This document shows positions 1 through 5,518 of a stretch of DNA of 5,518 nucleotides, piece by piece; positions within the stretch are counted from its first letter, which is position 1, and each line of letters opens with the position of its first letter. Made by a program: the position numbers and the translations under genes. This DNA comes from Alphaproteobacteria bacterium (GTDB taxonomy: Bacteria; Pseudomonadota; Alphaproteobacteria; ATCC43930; CGMCC-115725). The stretch is from positions 1-5,518 of the forward strand of contig JASHUW010000302.1 of assembly GCA_030039815.1 (NCBI GenBank), given 5' to 3'. The notes beneath the pieces were generated by a model. It searched no databases and was not told where the DNA came from. It was given only the letters and a program-made list of their open reading frames with translations.

Positions 1-593
1 CCGGCATCGACAGCCTGACCCATGCGATCGAGGCCTATGTCTCGAAGCGCGCCAGCCCCTATACCGACGGCATCGCGAAGAATGCGATGGGGCTGATCGC
101 GAAAAACATCCGCATGGCCTGCGCCGAGCTGCAAAACCGCGCCGCGCGCGAGGCGATGATGCTCGGCGCGACGACCGCCGGCATGGCCTTCTCCAACGCC
201 AGCGTCGCGTTGGTGCACGGCATGAGCCGGCCGATCGGCGCCTTCTTCCATGTCCCGCACGGTCTGTCGAACGCGATGCTGCTGCCCGAGATCACCGCCT
301 TCTCGGCGCCGGCCGCGCTCGATCGGTATGCCGATTGCGCGCGCGCGATGGGCGTCGCCGAGGAAGGCGAAGGGTCGCAGGCGGCGGTCGCCCGCCTGCT
401 CGACGCGCTGCGCGCGCTCAACGACGACCTCAAGGTGCCGAGCCCCCAGGCTTACGGCATCTCCAAAGCACGCTACGACGAGCTGCTGCCGATCATGGCG
501 GCGCAGGCGATCGCCTCGGGCTCCCCTGCCAACAACCCACGCGTGCCGTCCGAAGCCGAGATCGTCGCGCTATACCAACGGGTGTATGGCTGA
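1..593 (+). CDS. Iron-containing alcohol dehydrogenase, C-terminal part (5' end outside window)
   Basis: This is the C-terminal 196 residues of a group III (Fe-dependent) alcohol dehydrogenase, a cytosolic NAD(P)-dependent enzyme that interconverts alcohols and aldehydes or ketones. The family is about 380-390 residues, so roughly half is present; the first complete codon starts at base 3. The fragment opens with the metal signature GIDSLTHAIEAYVS, giving Asp3 and His7 as iron ligands. The second signature, VHGMSRPIGAFFHVPHG, supplies His72 and His86. The 4- and 14-residue spacings match the D-H and H-H ligand pairs of E. coli FucO (Asp196/His200, His263/His277). The histidine that follows in many members (HGMAHPLG) is Arg76 here; I recall HGMSRPIG as a common proteobacterial subtype, so the enzyme is probably active. 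The substrate cannot be told. The TGA stop lies 3 nt from the convergent Rieske gene's stop. Confidence 0.93.
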   Translation, partial: GIDSLTHAIEAYVSKRASPYTDGIAKNAMGLIAKNIRMACAELQNRAAREAMMLGATTAGMAFSNASVALVHGMSRPIGAFFHVPHGLSNAMLLPEITAFSAPAALDRYADCARAMGVAEEGEGSQAAVARLLDALRALNDDLKVPSPQAYGISKARYDELLPIMAAQAIASGSPANNPRVPSEAEIVALYQRVYG

Positions 594-596
594 CGT

Positions 597-911
597 TCAG
601 TCCAGTTTCACCTGGATTTCGTCGCCCTCGACGCGCACCGGATAGGTCTTGACGTCGTCGATGCAGGGTGGGGCGGTCGCCTTGCCGGTCTTGATGTCGA
701 AACGGCCGGCGTGCAGCGGGCATTCGATCTCGCCCTTTTCCATCCAGCCGTCCGACAATTTGGCGTAGGCGTGGGTGCAGATGTCGTCGGTGGCGTAAAT
801 CTCGCCGTCCATCTCGTAGAGCGCGATCTCGCGGCCCTCGACGATGACGCCGATTACCTCGCCGTCGCCAAGCGCGCCGCGAGCGGCCGCCTTCACCCAA
901 TCCTCCGCCAT
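597..911 (-). CDS. Rieske [2Fe-2S] ferredoxin (non-heme oxygenase ferredoxin type)
   Basis: A 104-residue protein made of a single Rieske domain. The cluster ligands are C45-x-H47 (ICTHAYAKL) and C64-x2-H67 (ECPLHAGRF), 16 residues apart. Length and layout match the small soluble ferredoxins (NdoA/BphF/MocE-like) that pass electrons from a reductase to a ring-hydroxylating or other non-heme iron oxygenase in the cytoplasm. No transmembrane segment is present, so it is not a bc1 Rieske subunit. The start MAEDWVK is chosen because an AGGGGG purine run lies 4 nt upstream and because the longer reading frame (from 1046) would overlap the upstream AsnC-like gene; its extra 45 residues are Arg/Ser-rich with no domain. 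Only 22 nt separate it from that gene, so the two are probably co-transcribed. No oxygenase or reductase gene lies in the window, so the partner is unknown. Confidence 0.93.
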   Translation of the reverse strand: MAEDWVKAAARGALGDGEVIGVIVEGREIALYEMDGEIYATDDICTHAYAKLSDGWMEKGEIECPLHAGRFDIKTGKATAPPCIDDVKTYPVRVEGDEIQVKLD

Positions 912-933
912 GGCACCCCCTGATGAAAGCCGC

Positions 934-1194
934 TCAGCCGGCCGCCGCGTCGGGCGAAAACGCCTTGAAGGCGATGATCGTGAACGTGTCCTTGATCCCG
1001 GACAGAACCTGCACCCGCTCGGTGACGAAATGGCCGATATCGGCATTGTCGGACAGATAGAATTTCATCATCAGATCGAACTCGCCGGAGATCGAATAGA
1101 CCTCCGACACCTCCTCGACCTGCTGCACGACCTCGTCGGCCACCGCATAGGCCTTGCCGAGCTCGCATTTGACCATGACGAAAATCGTCTTCAT
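934..1194 (-). CDS. Stand-alone Lrp/AsnC ligand-binding (RAM) domain protein
   Basis: An 86-residue protein that matches the effector-binding half of Lrp/AsnC regulators (alpha-beta sandwich, AsnC_trans_reg type) from end to end, with no helix-turn-helix. Visible hallmarks are the opening strand MKTIFVMVKCE, a helix over residues 14-29, the VYSISGEFDLMMKFYL core with the family G-x-[FY]-D motif at 37-40, and the closing GIKDTFTIIAFKAF strand. Full regulators are about 150 residues; here the DNA-binding part is genuinely absent, because the ATG has a GAGG Shine-Dalgarno 5 nt upstream and only 41 nt separate it from the rhlE stop. Such solo domains form dimers or higher rings that bind amino acids or similar small ligands. 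The gene immediately precedes the Rieske ferredoxin (22-nt gap), suggesting joint function or small-molecule control of that pathway; this is inference. Confidence 0.9.
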   Translation of the reverse strand: MKTIFVMVKCELGKAYAVADEVVQQVEEVSEVYSISGEFDLMMKFYLSDNADIGHFVTERVQVLSGIKDTFTIIAFKAFSPDAAAG

Positions 1195-1235
1195 GCCGAC
1201 CTCATCGCGCCCAACCGCAGCGATGATATCAGGCT

Positions 1236-2642
<1,407 letters not shown>

Positions 2643-2660
2643 TGAGAAGAGGTTGCCTTA

Positions 2661-2686
2661 TACAAGAAAAGAGCGGTGTTCCGCTC
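2661..2686 (-). terminator. Stem-loop plus T-rich run upstream of rhlE (terminator, attenuator or 5'-end hairpin)
   Basis: On the minus strand GAGCGG and CCGCTC (2686-2681 and 2676-2671) form a perfect 6-bp stem with an AACA loop, directly followed by TTTTCTTG. This has the form of an intrinsic terminator. It could end the cspA-infA transcript, being about 145 nt past the infA stop. It could also sit in the rhlE leader, since the best promoter candidate lies just upstream of it. It ends about 20 nt before the rhlE ATG. Confidence 0.55.
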
Positions 2687-2693
2687 CCGGTTT

Positions 2694-2722
2694 CAATTTG
2701 GGGAGCGCCGCCGGAATGTCAA
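2694..2722 (-). promoter_or_regulatory. Candidate sigma-70-type promoter for rhlE
   Basis: On the minus strand a perfect TTGACA (-35, 2722-2717) is followed, after 17 nt, by AAATTG (2699-2694) as a weak -10. Alphaproteobacterial promoters often keep a strong -35 and a loose -10. Transcription would start near 2687, almost exactly at the first base of the GAGCGG stem, giving an rhlE mRNA that begins with a hairpin. The -10 match is poor, so this is a candidate only. Confidence 0.4.
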
Positions 2723-2830
2723 ATCTTTTCACTGGTTTCAGCCATGCTTTTCCGACAACGCCGGCATCATCATCACGTTAAAAGATGACGATTTGGTGAT
2801 GAAGTGGGCAGTGCGGGAAAAGGCGGAGGA

Positions 2831-3097
2831 TCAGCGGCGGCGGAATTGCGGGCGCTGCATCGGCGGCGGCGCGGCGCTGTCCTTGTGGCGGAAATTGATC
2901 CGGCCCTTGGAAAGGTCGTAGGGCGTCATCTCGACCGTGACGCGGTCGCCGGCGAGGATGCGGATGCGGTTCTTCTTCATCCGGCCGGATGAATAGGCGA
3001 GGGTTTCGTGGCCGTTGTCGAGGCGCACCCGAAACCGCGCATCGGGTAATAGCTCGAGCACCGAGCCTTCGAATTCGATCAGTTCTTCCTTGGCCAA
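2831..3097 (-). CDS. infA: Translation initiation factor IF-1 (TTG start, extended basic tail)
   Basis: IF-1 is an OB-fold protein that binds the A site of the 30S subunit with IF-2 and IF-3 and also melts RNA structure. The 88-residue product starts (M)AKEELIEFEGSVLELLPDARF and carries the family segments RVRLDNGHETLAY, SGRMKKNRIRILAGDRVTVEMTPYDL and KGRINFRHK. Most IF-1 proteins have about 72 residues; the extra end here (from about residue 73) is Ala/Pro- then Arg/Gln-rich. The start is read as TTG because the protein begins there by homology and an AGGAG lies 8 nt upstream; the in-frame GTG two codons earlier is only 2 nt from AGGAG. A 24-residue longer reading frame exists but its extra part resembles no IF-1. 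It follows cspA by 68 nt on the same strand. An alphaproteobacterium may carry a second infA elsewhere. Confidence 0.95.
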   Translation of the reverse strand: MAKEELIEFEGSVLELLPDARFRVRLDNGHETLAYSSGRMKKNRIRILAGDRVTVEMTPYDLSKGRINFRHKDSAAPPPMQRPQFRRR

Positions 3098-3105
3098 AAG
3101 CACTT

Positions 3106-3110
3106 CTCCT
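3106..3110 (-). promoter_or_regulatory. Ribosome-binding site deciding the infA TTG start
   Basis: AGGAG on the minus strand ends 8 nt before the TTG at 3097. This spacing is ideal for the TTG and unsuitable for the GTG at 3103, which decides the start. Confidence 0.7.
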
Positions 3111-3127
3111 GTCTGTTGCCGCCAAAG

Positions 3128-3153
3128 CCGGGGGACGCCGAAGCGCCCCCCGG
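3128..3153 (-). terminator. Strong UUCG-capped hairpin between cspA and infA
   Basis: Minus-strand CCGGGGGGCGC pairs over 11 positions (one G-U) with GCGTCCCCCGG around a TTCG loop, the exceptionally stable C(UUCG)G tetraloop. It starts 12 nt after the cspA stop. Only CTTTGG follows, with no real T-run, so it may be a weak or partial terminator, or a 3'-end stabiliser/processing site that sets cspA and infA to different levels within one transcript. Confidence 0.7.
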
Positions 3154-3165
3154 AGCCATGAGACC

Positions 3166-3372
3166 TCACGCGGATTTCAGATTGACCGCGGAAACGCGGC
3201 CGCGCTGGCCCTGCTCAAGGTCGTAACTCAAGGTCTGGCCTTCCTGCAAGCCGTCCATGCCGGCCCGCTCCACCGCGGTGATGTGGACGAACACGTCCGC
3301 CCCGCCGCTGGTCGGCTGGATAAACCCGTAACCCTTTTGTGCATTGAACCATTTGACTTTGCCGGTAGCCAT
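3166..3372 (-). CDS. cspA: Cold-shock protein, CspA family
   Basis: A 68-residue single-domain cold-shock protein (OB fold) that binds single-stranded RNA or DNA and prevents mRNA secondary structure. It begins MATGKVKWFNAQKGYGFIQP, containing RNP-1 (K13-G14-Y15-G16-F17), and has RNP-2 as V27-F28-V29-H30; the normal length is 67-70 residues. The start at 3372 fits the universal family N-terminus; GGAG lies 9 nt upstream and AAGGG 2 nt upstream. A longer reading frame to 3540 adds 56 residues of low-complexity sequence that belong to the leader. It is the first gene of the minus-strand block, with infA 68 nt downstream beyond the UUCG hairpin. The upstream region is long, so a structured cold-responsive 5' leader is possible but no promoter could be placed. 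The symbol is used in the family sense; genomes of this kind have several paralogues. Confidence 0.95.
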   Translation of the reverse strand: MATGKVKWFNAQKGYGFIQPTSGGADVFVHITAVERAGMDGLQEGQTLSYDLEQGQRGRVSAVNLKSA

Positions 3373-3568
3373 AACCCTTAGCTCCAATCGTAGACACAGC
3401 ACCGCCCGCCGAAGCGCGACGTATCGGACACCGCAGGGGATCGGAGGACGGAAACACCGCCGGCCGGATGAGGCCAAGGCGAGGAGGCAGTCAGCCGAAC
3501 CCAGCCGGGCCGACATCGGGTAGGTGGGGGCCTGCGGCAAGTTTGCAAGATGCGATGAGCGTGCGATG

Positions 3569-3608
3569 CCTCATCCCCTCTCCCCGTAAACGGGCAAGGG
3601 GATGGAGG
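3569..3608. repeat. REP-like palindrome
   Basis: Arms catcccct (3572-3579) and aggggatg (3597-3604) pair over 8 bp, then cccg (3583-3586) and cggg (3591-3594) pair over 4 bp around a taaa loop; cct/agg extend it outward past one bulged g. The ctcatcccctctcccc wording resembles a short palindromic repeat I recall as dispersed in rhizobial genomes. Copy number cannot be seen in one window. Confidence 0.6.
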
Positions 3609-3677
3609 GGCCGCTGCGCCTCACGCCGGCGCCCGAGTCGGCGGGCTCATCCCGCGCGCCCGGGCCGCCACCCCTTT

Positions 3678-3693
3678 CGCTGTTTTAACAGCG
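3678..3693. repeat. Small perfect inverted repeat
   Basis: cgctgt and acagcg form a 6-bp stem around ttta (or 7 bp around tt). There is no T-run after it on the plus strand. It marks the change from GC-rich to AT-richer sequence. Confidence 0.5.
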
Positions 3694-3720
3694 GATTTAC
3701 AGCCATGAATGATCCTTGCG

Positions 3721-3786
3721 ATTGTTGCCGCTCCGCCGGAGGACAGGCAAAATCGCAACAATAAAATATGATTGTGGTAATTTTGC
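3721..3786. repeat. Nested AT-rich inverted repeats
   Basis: Three overlapping pairings are seen. attgttgc (3721-3728) pairs with gcaacaat (3755-3762), with a small ctcc-gcc-ggag stem (3731-3741) inside. gcaaaat (3747-3753) pairs with attttgc (3780-3786). acaat (3758-3762) pairs with attgt (3771-3775) around aaaatatg. The first and last are mutually exclusive, so two alternative folds exist. This could be an operator region, a structured leader or the remnant of an element. Confidence 0.5.
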
Positions 3787-3931
3787 GGGCGGTGAGCGAA
3801 CCGCTCCGCGTCGCAATCATCTAAATATATTCGGCGGAGAGCCTGGCGGACGACCGCCGGCACTGCATATGGCCCATCCCGATAGCGCGGAATCGGCCGC
3901 CAGAAGTGCAAAACCGTATCATTCCGAAAAT

Positions 3932-3978
3932 TTTTCACGATCAACGGGAGCGTGCTTTTCACGATCAACGGGAGCGTG
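3932..3978. repeat. Tandem 23-bp direct repeat, period 24
   Basis: The 23-base unit that starts ttttcacgatcaacggg and ends agcgtg occurs identically at 3932-3954 and 3956-3978, with one base (c) between. Each unit holds CACG-N11-CGTG, and the junction reads cgtg-ctttt-cacg, so the copies can also pair with each other. The second copy ends 36 nt before the beta-helix gene ATG, inside its likely leader or promoter. Confidence 0.9.
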
Positions 3979-4014
3979 TTAGCGTGGCGTTTCCAGGCCG
4001 AGGGAGGATGCGGC

Positions 4015-4941
4015 ATGAACAAAACAATGCTTTCGCTGGCGCTGTTCAGCGCGCTCCTCTTTGCTGCCGTAAGCATGTGCCCCGCCCAGGCGCAGGCGAC
4101 GCGCACCTGGGTTTCCGGCGTCGGCGATGACGCCAACCCGTGCAGCCGCACGGCGCCGTGCAAGACCTGGGCGGGGGCGATTTCGAAAACGACGGCCGGC
4201 GGCGAGATCGATGCGCTTGATCCCGGCGGGTTTGGCGCGTTGACGATCACCAAATCGATCACGCTCGACGGCGGCGGCGGCCAGGTCGCATCGGTGCTGG
4301 TGTCCGGCACCAACGGCATCACCGTCGCGGCGGGAGCGACCGACGTCGTCATCCTACGAAATTTGCGGTTCGACGGCTTGCTCGGCAATGGCAGCAGCCC
4401 CGGCACCGCCGGACTCAACGGCATAAGCTATACGTCAGGCGCGGTGCTCAGCGTCGAACACTGCGTGATCTTCGGCTTCGAGTCGGCTGGCATCAGCGCA
4501 ACCACGGGAGCCAATGCGAGGCTGAATATCACCGATACCAACATCACAAACGCGGCCGCCGGCATTAACCTGTCGTCGAGCGGAGGCACCTTGGTTGGCG
4601 AGATGGACCATTCGACGATTCAAAAGATCTCGGGCGCCGGCGTCATAGGCGTCTCCGGCTCCATCGTTTTTACCGTGACCAATTCCAACATTCTTAACGT
4701 GGCCGGGACGGGCGTGAGCGCGGGGCCATCCGGGATCGTCCTGAGCGTCGACTCCTCGTCTGTATCAAGCGACAATACAGGGTTCGCTACCACCGGCGGG
4801 TTAATCCGGATTTCCCGTAACGTTATCTTCGACAACAACCAGAATTACTCGATCTCGGGGGGCACGATCGCCACAGCGGGCAACAATATGGTGGCTGTCA
4901 ACGGCGCCACCATCCCCAACGGAACCGTTACACAGCAATAG
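4015..4941 (+). CDS. Secreted right-handed parallel beta-helix repeat protein
   Basis: A 308-residue protein. Residues 1-28 form a typical Sec signal peptide (Lys3, hydrophobic stretch 5-20, AQAQA before Thr29), so export to the periplasm or outside is expected. The mature start RTWVSGVGDDANPCSRTAPCKTWAGAISKT, followed by GGEIDALDPGGFGALTITKSITLDG, is the hallmark of a proteobacterial beta-helix family of unknown function that I recognise from rhizobial genomes. Repeating short strands rich in G, N, T, S and V (for example NITDTNITNAAAGINL, FTVTNSNILNVAGTGV) continue to about residue 290 and fit stacked beta-helix coils, as in pectate-lyase-like folds; no lyase catalytic set is evident. Cysteines 43 and 49 may form a disulphide. 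The start is supported by GGAGG 7 nt upstream and by the signal peptide. A role in surface attachment or polysaccharide binding is inference only. It converges on parE. Confidence 0.88.
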   Translation: MNKTMLSLALFSALLFAAVSMCPAQAQATRTWVSGVGDDANPCSRTAPCKTWAGAISKTTAGGEIDALDPGGFGALTITKSITLDGGGGQVASVLVSGTNGITVAAGATDVVILRNLRFDGLLGNGSSPGTAGLNGISYTSGAVLSVEHCVIFGFESAGISATTGANARLNITDTNITNAAAGINLSSSGGTLVGEMDHSTIQKISGAGVIGVSGSIVFTVTNSNILNVAGTGVSAGPSGIVLSVDSSSVSSDNTGFATTGGLIRISRNVIFDNNQNYSISGGTIATAGNNMVAVNGATIPNGTVTQQ

Positions 4942-4980
4942 GTCTATCTGTTTCGTCAGCGCTGCCAAACGAGGAGAACG

Positions 4981-5003
4981 CGGTCCAGCGGCTGCTCTGA
5001 CCG
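4981..5003. repeat. Weak inverted repeat in the convergent gap before parE
   Basis: cggtc (4981-4985) and gaccg (4999-5003) can pair, with cag/ctg inside. No T-run follows on either strand, so it is at best a weak bidirectional terminator for the convergent beta-helix and parE genes. The rest of the gap (4942-5041) holds only a short accat-c-atggt palindrome at 5008-5018. Confidence 0.3.
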
Positions 5004-5041
5004 ATCAACCATCATGGTGGGACCCGAGACCCCTCTGAAAG

Positions 5042-5518
5042 CTACACATCCAAGTCCCGCGCGAAACGCGCGTTTTTCTGGATGTAATCGAAGCGCAGTT
5101 CGGGGCGGCGGCCCATCAGGGTTTCGACCAGCTGCTCGGTGCGCTTGAAGGCTTCGGTCACAGTTTCGATCGTCTCGTCTTCCTCGGCCGCCTTGGGGAG
5201 CTTCACACGCAGCACGGTGCGCTGGGCGGGGTCCATCGTCGTCGCCGCGAGGTATTTGGCAGGCATCTCGCCGAGGCCCTTGAAGCGGCTGATCTCGACC
5301 TTGCCGCGGCCGTTGAAGACACTGGCCAGCAATTCCTCGCGGTGCGCGTCGTCGCGCGCGTATTGGGTGAGGCTGCCCTGAGTCATGCGGTAGAGCGGCG
5401 GCAGCGCGAGGTAGAGGTGGCCGTTGTCGACGAGGCGCGGCATCTCGCGGAAGAAGAAGGTCATGAGGAGTGAGGCGATGTGCGCGCCGTCGACATCGGC
5501 GTCGGTCATGATGATGAC
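5042..5518 (-). CDS. parE: DNA topoisomerase IV subunit B, C-terminal part (5' end outside window)
   Basis: The C-terminal 158 residues of a type IIA topoisomerase B subunit. Topoisomerase IV (ParC2ParE2) decatenates daughter chromosomes using ATP. The fragment opens in the TOPRIM domain with VIIMTDADVDGAHIASLL, giving the Mg2+-binding D-x-D-x-D (Asp6, Asp8, Asp10). It continues through GHLYLALPPLYRM and the conserved RFKGLGEM (residues 78-85) to the tail ending LMGRRPELRFDYIQKNARFARDLDV. It is read as ParE rather than GyrB from its ending, which matches alphaproteobacterial ParE as I remember it, and the lack of a GyrB-type insertion. After GLGEM the usual Q-L-x-E-T-T-M-D-P is KYLAATTMDP. 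The TAG stop is at 5042-5044; the gene faces the beta-helix gene. Confidence 0.92.
   Translation of the reverse strand, partial: VIIMTDADVDGAHIASLLMTFFFREMPRLVDNGHLYLALPPLYRMTQGSLTQYARDDAHREELLASVFNGRGKVEISRFKGLGEMPAKYLAATTMDPAQRTVLRVKLPKAAEEDETIETVTEAFKRTEQLVETLMGRRPELRFDYIQKNARFARDLDV

Larger units (their letters stand above)
3373..4014. other. 642-bp intergenic region between divergent cspA and the beta-helix gene
   Basis: I see no credible gene here on either strand. The part next to cspA (3373-3565) should hold its promoter and leader but shows no clear -35/-10 pair. From 3569 to 3661 it is GC-rich, with a REP-like palindrome and several overlapping 5-bp stems (for example 3624-3628 with 3639-3643, and 3641-3645 with 3651-3655). 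From 3678 to 3835 it turns locally AT-rich with nested inverted repeats. From 3932 to 3978 it carries a tandem 23-bp repeat. Reading frames that cross it are antisense or short and have no recognisable product. Confidence 0.75.

Noticed and set aside
59..433. 124-codon open frame on the minus strand
   Set aside because: Antisense to the alcohol dehydrogenase, whose two iron-binding signatures fix the real frame.
912..1046. 45-residue N-terminal extension of the Rieske protein
   Set aside because: It would overlap the AsnC-like gene, is Arg/Ser-rich, and the internal ATG at 911 has its own purine-rich site and gives the family's usual length.
3373..3540. 56-residue N-terminal extension of CspA
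   Set aside because: Cold-shock proteins begin at M-x-x-G-x-V-K-W-F, which is the ATG at 3372 with GGAG upstream; the extension is leader sequence.
3932..3978. CRISPR array
   Set aside because: There are only two repeat units with a single base between them, so there is no spacer, and no cas gene is present.
3373..4014. tRNA or other standard structural RNA gene in the long gap
   Set aside because: No cloverleaf, T-loop GTTC motif or CCA-type end could be found among the stems.
4078..4098. Lipoprotein processing at Cys22 of the beta-helix protein
   Set aside because: The residues before Cys are V-S-M; Met at -1 does not fit a lipobox, while AQAQA before Thr29 is a good signal peptidase I site.
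3621..4424. 267-codon open frame on the minus strand
   Set aside because: It is antisense to the first half of the beta-helix gene and runs through the palindromic intergenic region. It contains the repeat-derived LPLIVK duplication and no domain.

Overview
The window is GC-rich bacterial chromosome with tightly packed genes. Several things point to an alphaproteobacterium, most likely Hyphomicrobiales (Bradyrhizobium/Xanthobacteraceae-like): the style of the ParE and RhlE proteins, a stand-alone AsnC-type ligand-binding protein beside a Rieske ferredoxin, a cspA-infA pair, and a secreted beta-helix protein of a type I associate with that group. The placement rests on protein style and gene neighbourhood remembered from known genomes, not on a search.

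Layout. Positions 1-593 (+) hold the C-terminal half of an iron-dependent alcohol dehydrogenase, with three iron ligands visible. It converges, with only 3 nt between stop codons, on a minus-strand block. Read in the direction of transcription (high to low coordinates), that block is cspA (cold-shock RNA chaperone), infA (IF-1, TTG start, basic tail), rhlE (DEAD-box RNA helicase), a solo Lrp/AsnC ligand-binding domain and a Rieske [2Fe-2S] ferredoxin. Two strong RNA hairpins lie in this block: an 11-bp stem capped by UUCG between cspA and infA, and a stem followed by a T-rich run just upstream of rhlE.

From 3373 to 4014 lies a 642-bp non-coding stretch packed with palindromes. It holds a REP-like GC-rich inverted repeat, a small perfect cruciform, an AT-rich inverted-repeat cluster, and a 23-bp sequence repeated in tandem at a 24-bp period shortly before the next gene. 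That gene (4015-4941, +) encodes a secreted right-handed parallel beta-helix protein with a clear signal peptide. At the right edge the C-terminal part of parE (topoisomerase IV subunit B) runs on the minus strand toward it.

Togetherness. CspA, IF-1 and RhlE all act on RNA structure or translation initiation, so the central block reads as an RNA-remodelling and cold-adaptation module. The AsnC-like and Rieske genes form a compact pair downstream. The beta-helix gene and its repeat-rich upstream region look like an accessory insertion between housekeeping genes. I see no CRISPR array, tRNA, rRNA, transposase or phage gene. The least explained parts are the palindrome-rich intergenic region, the tandem repeat, and the two hairpins in the minus-strand RNA-remodelling block.
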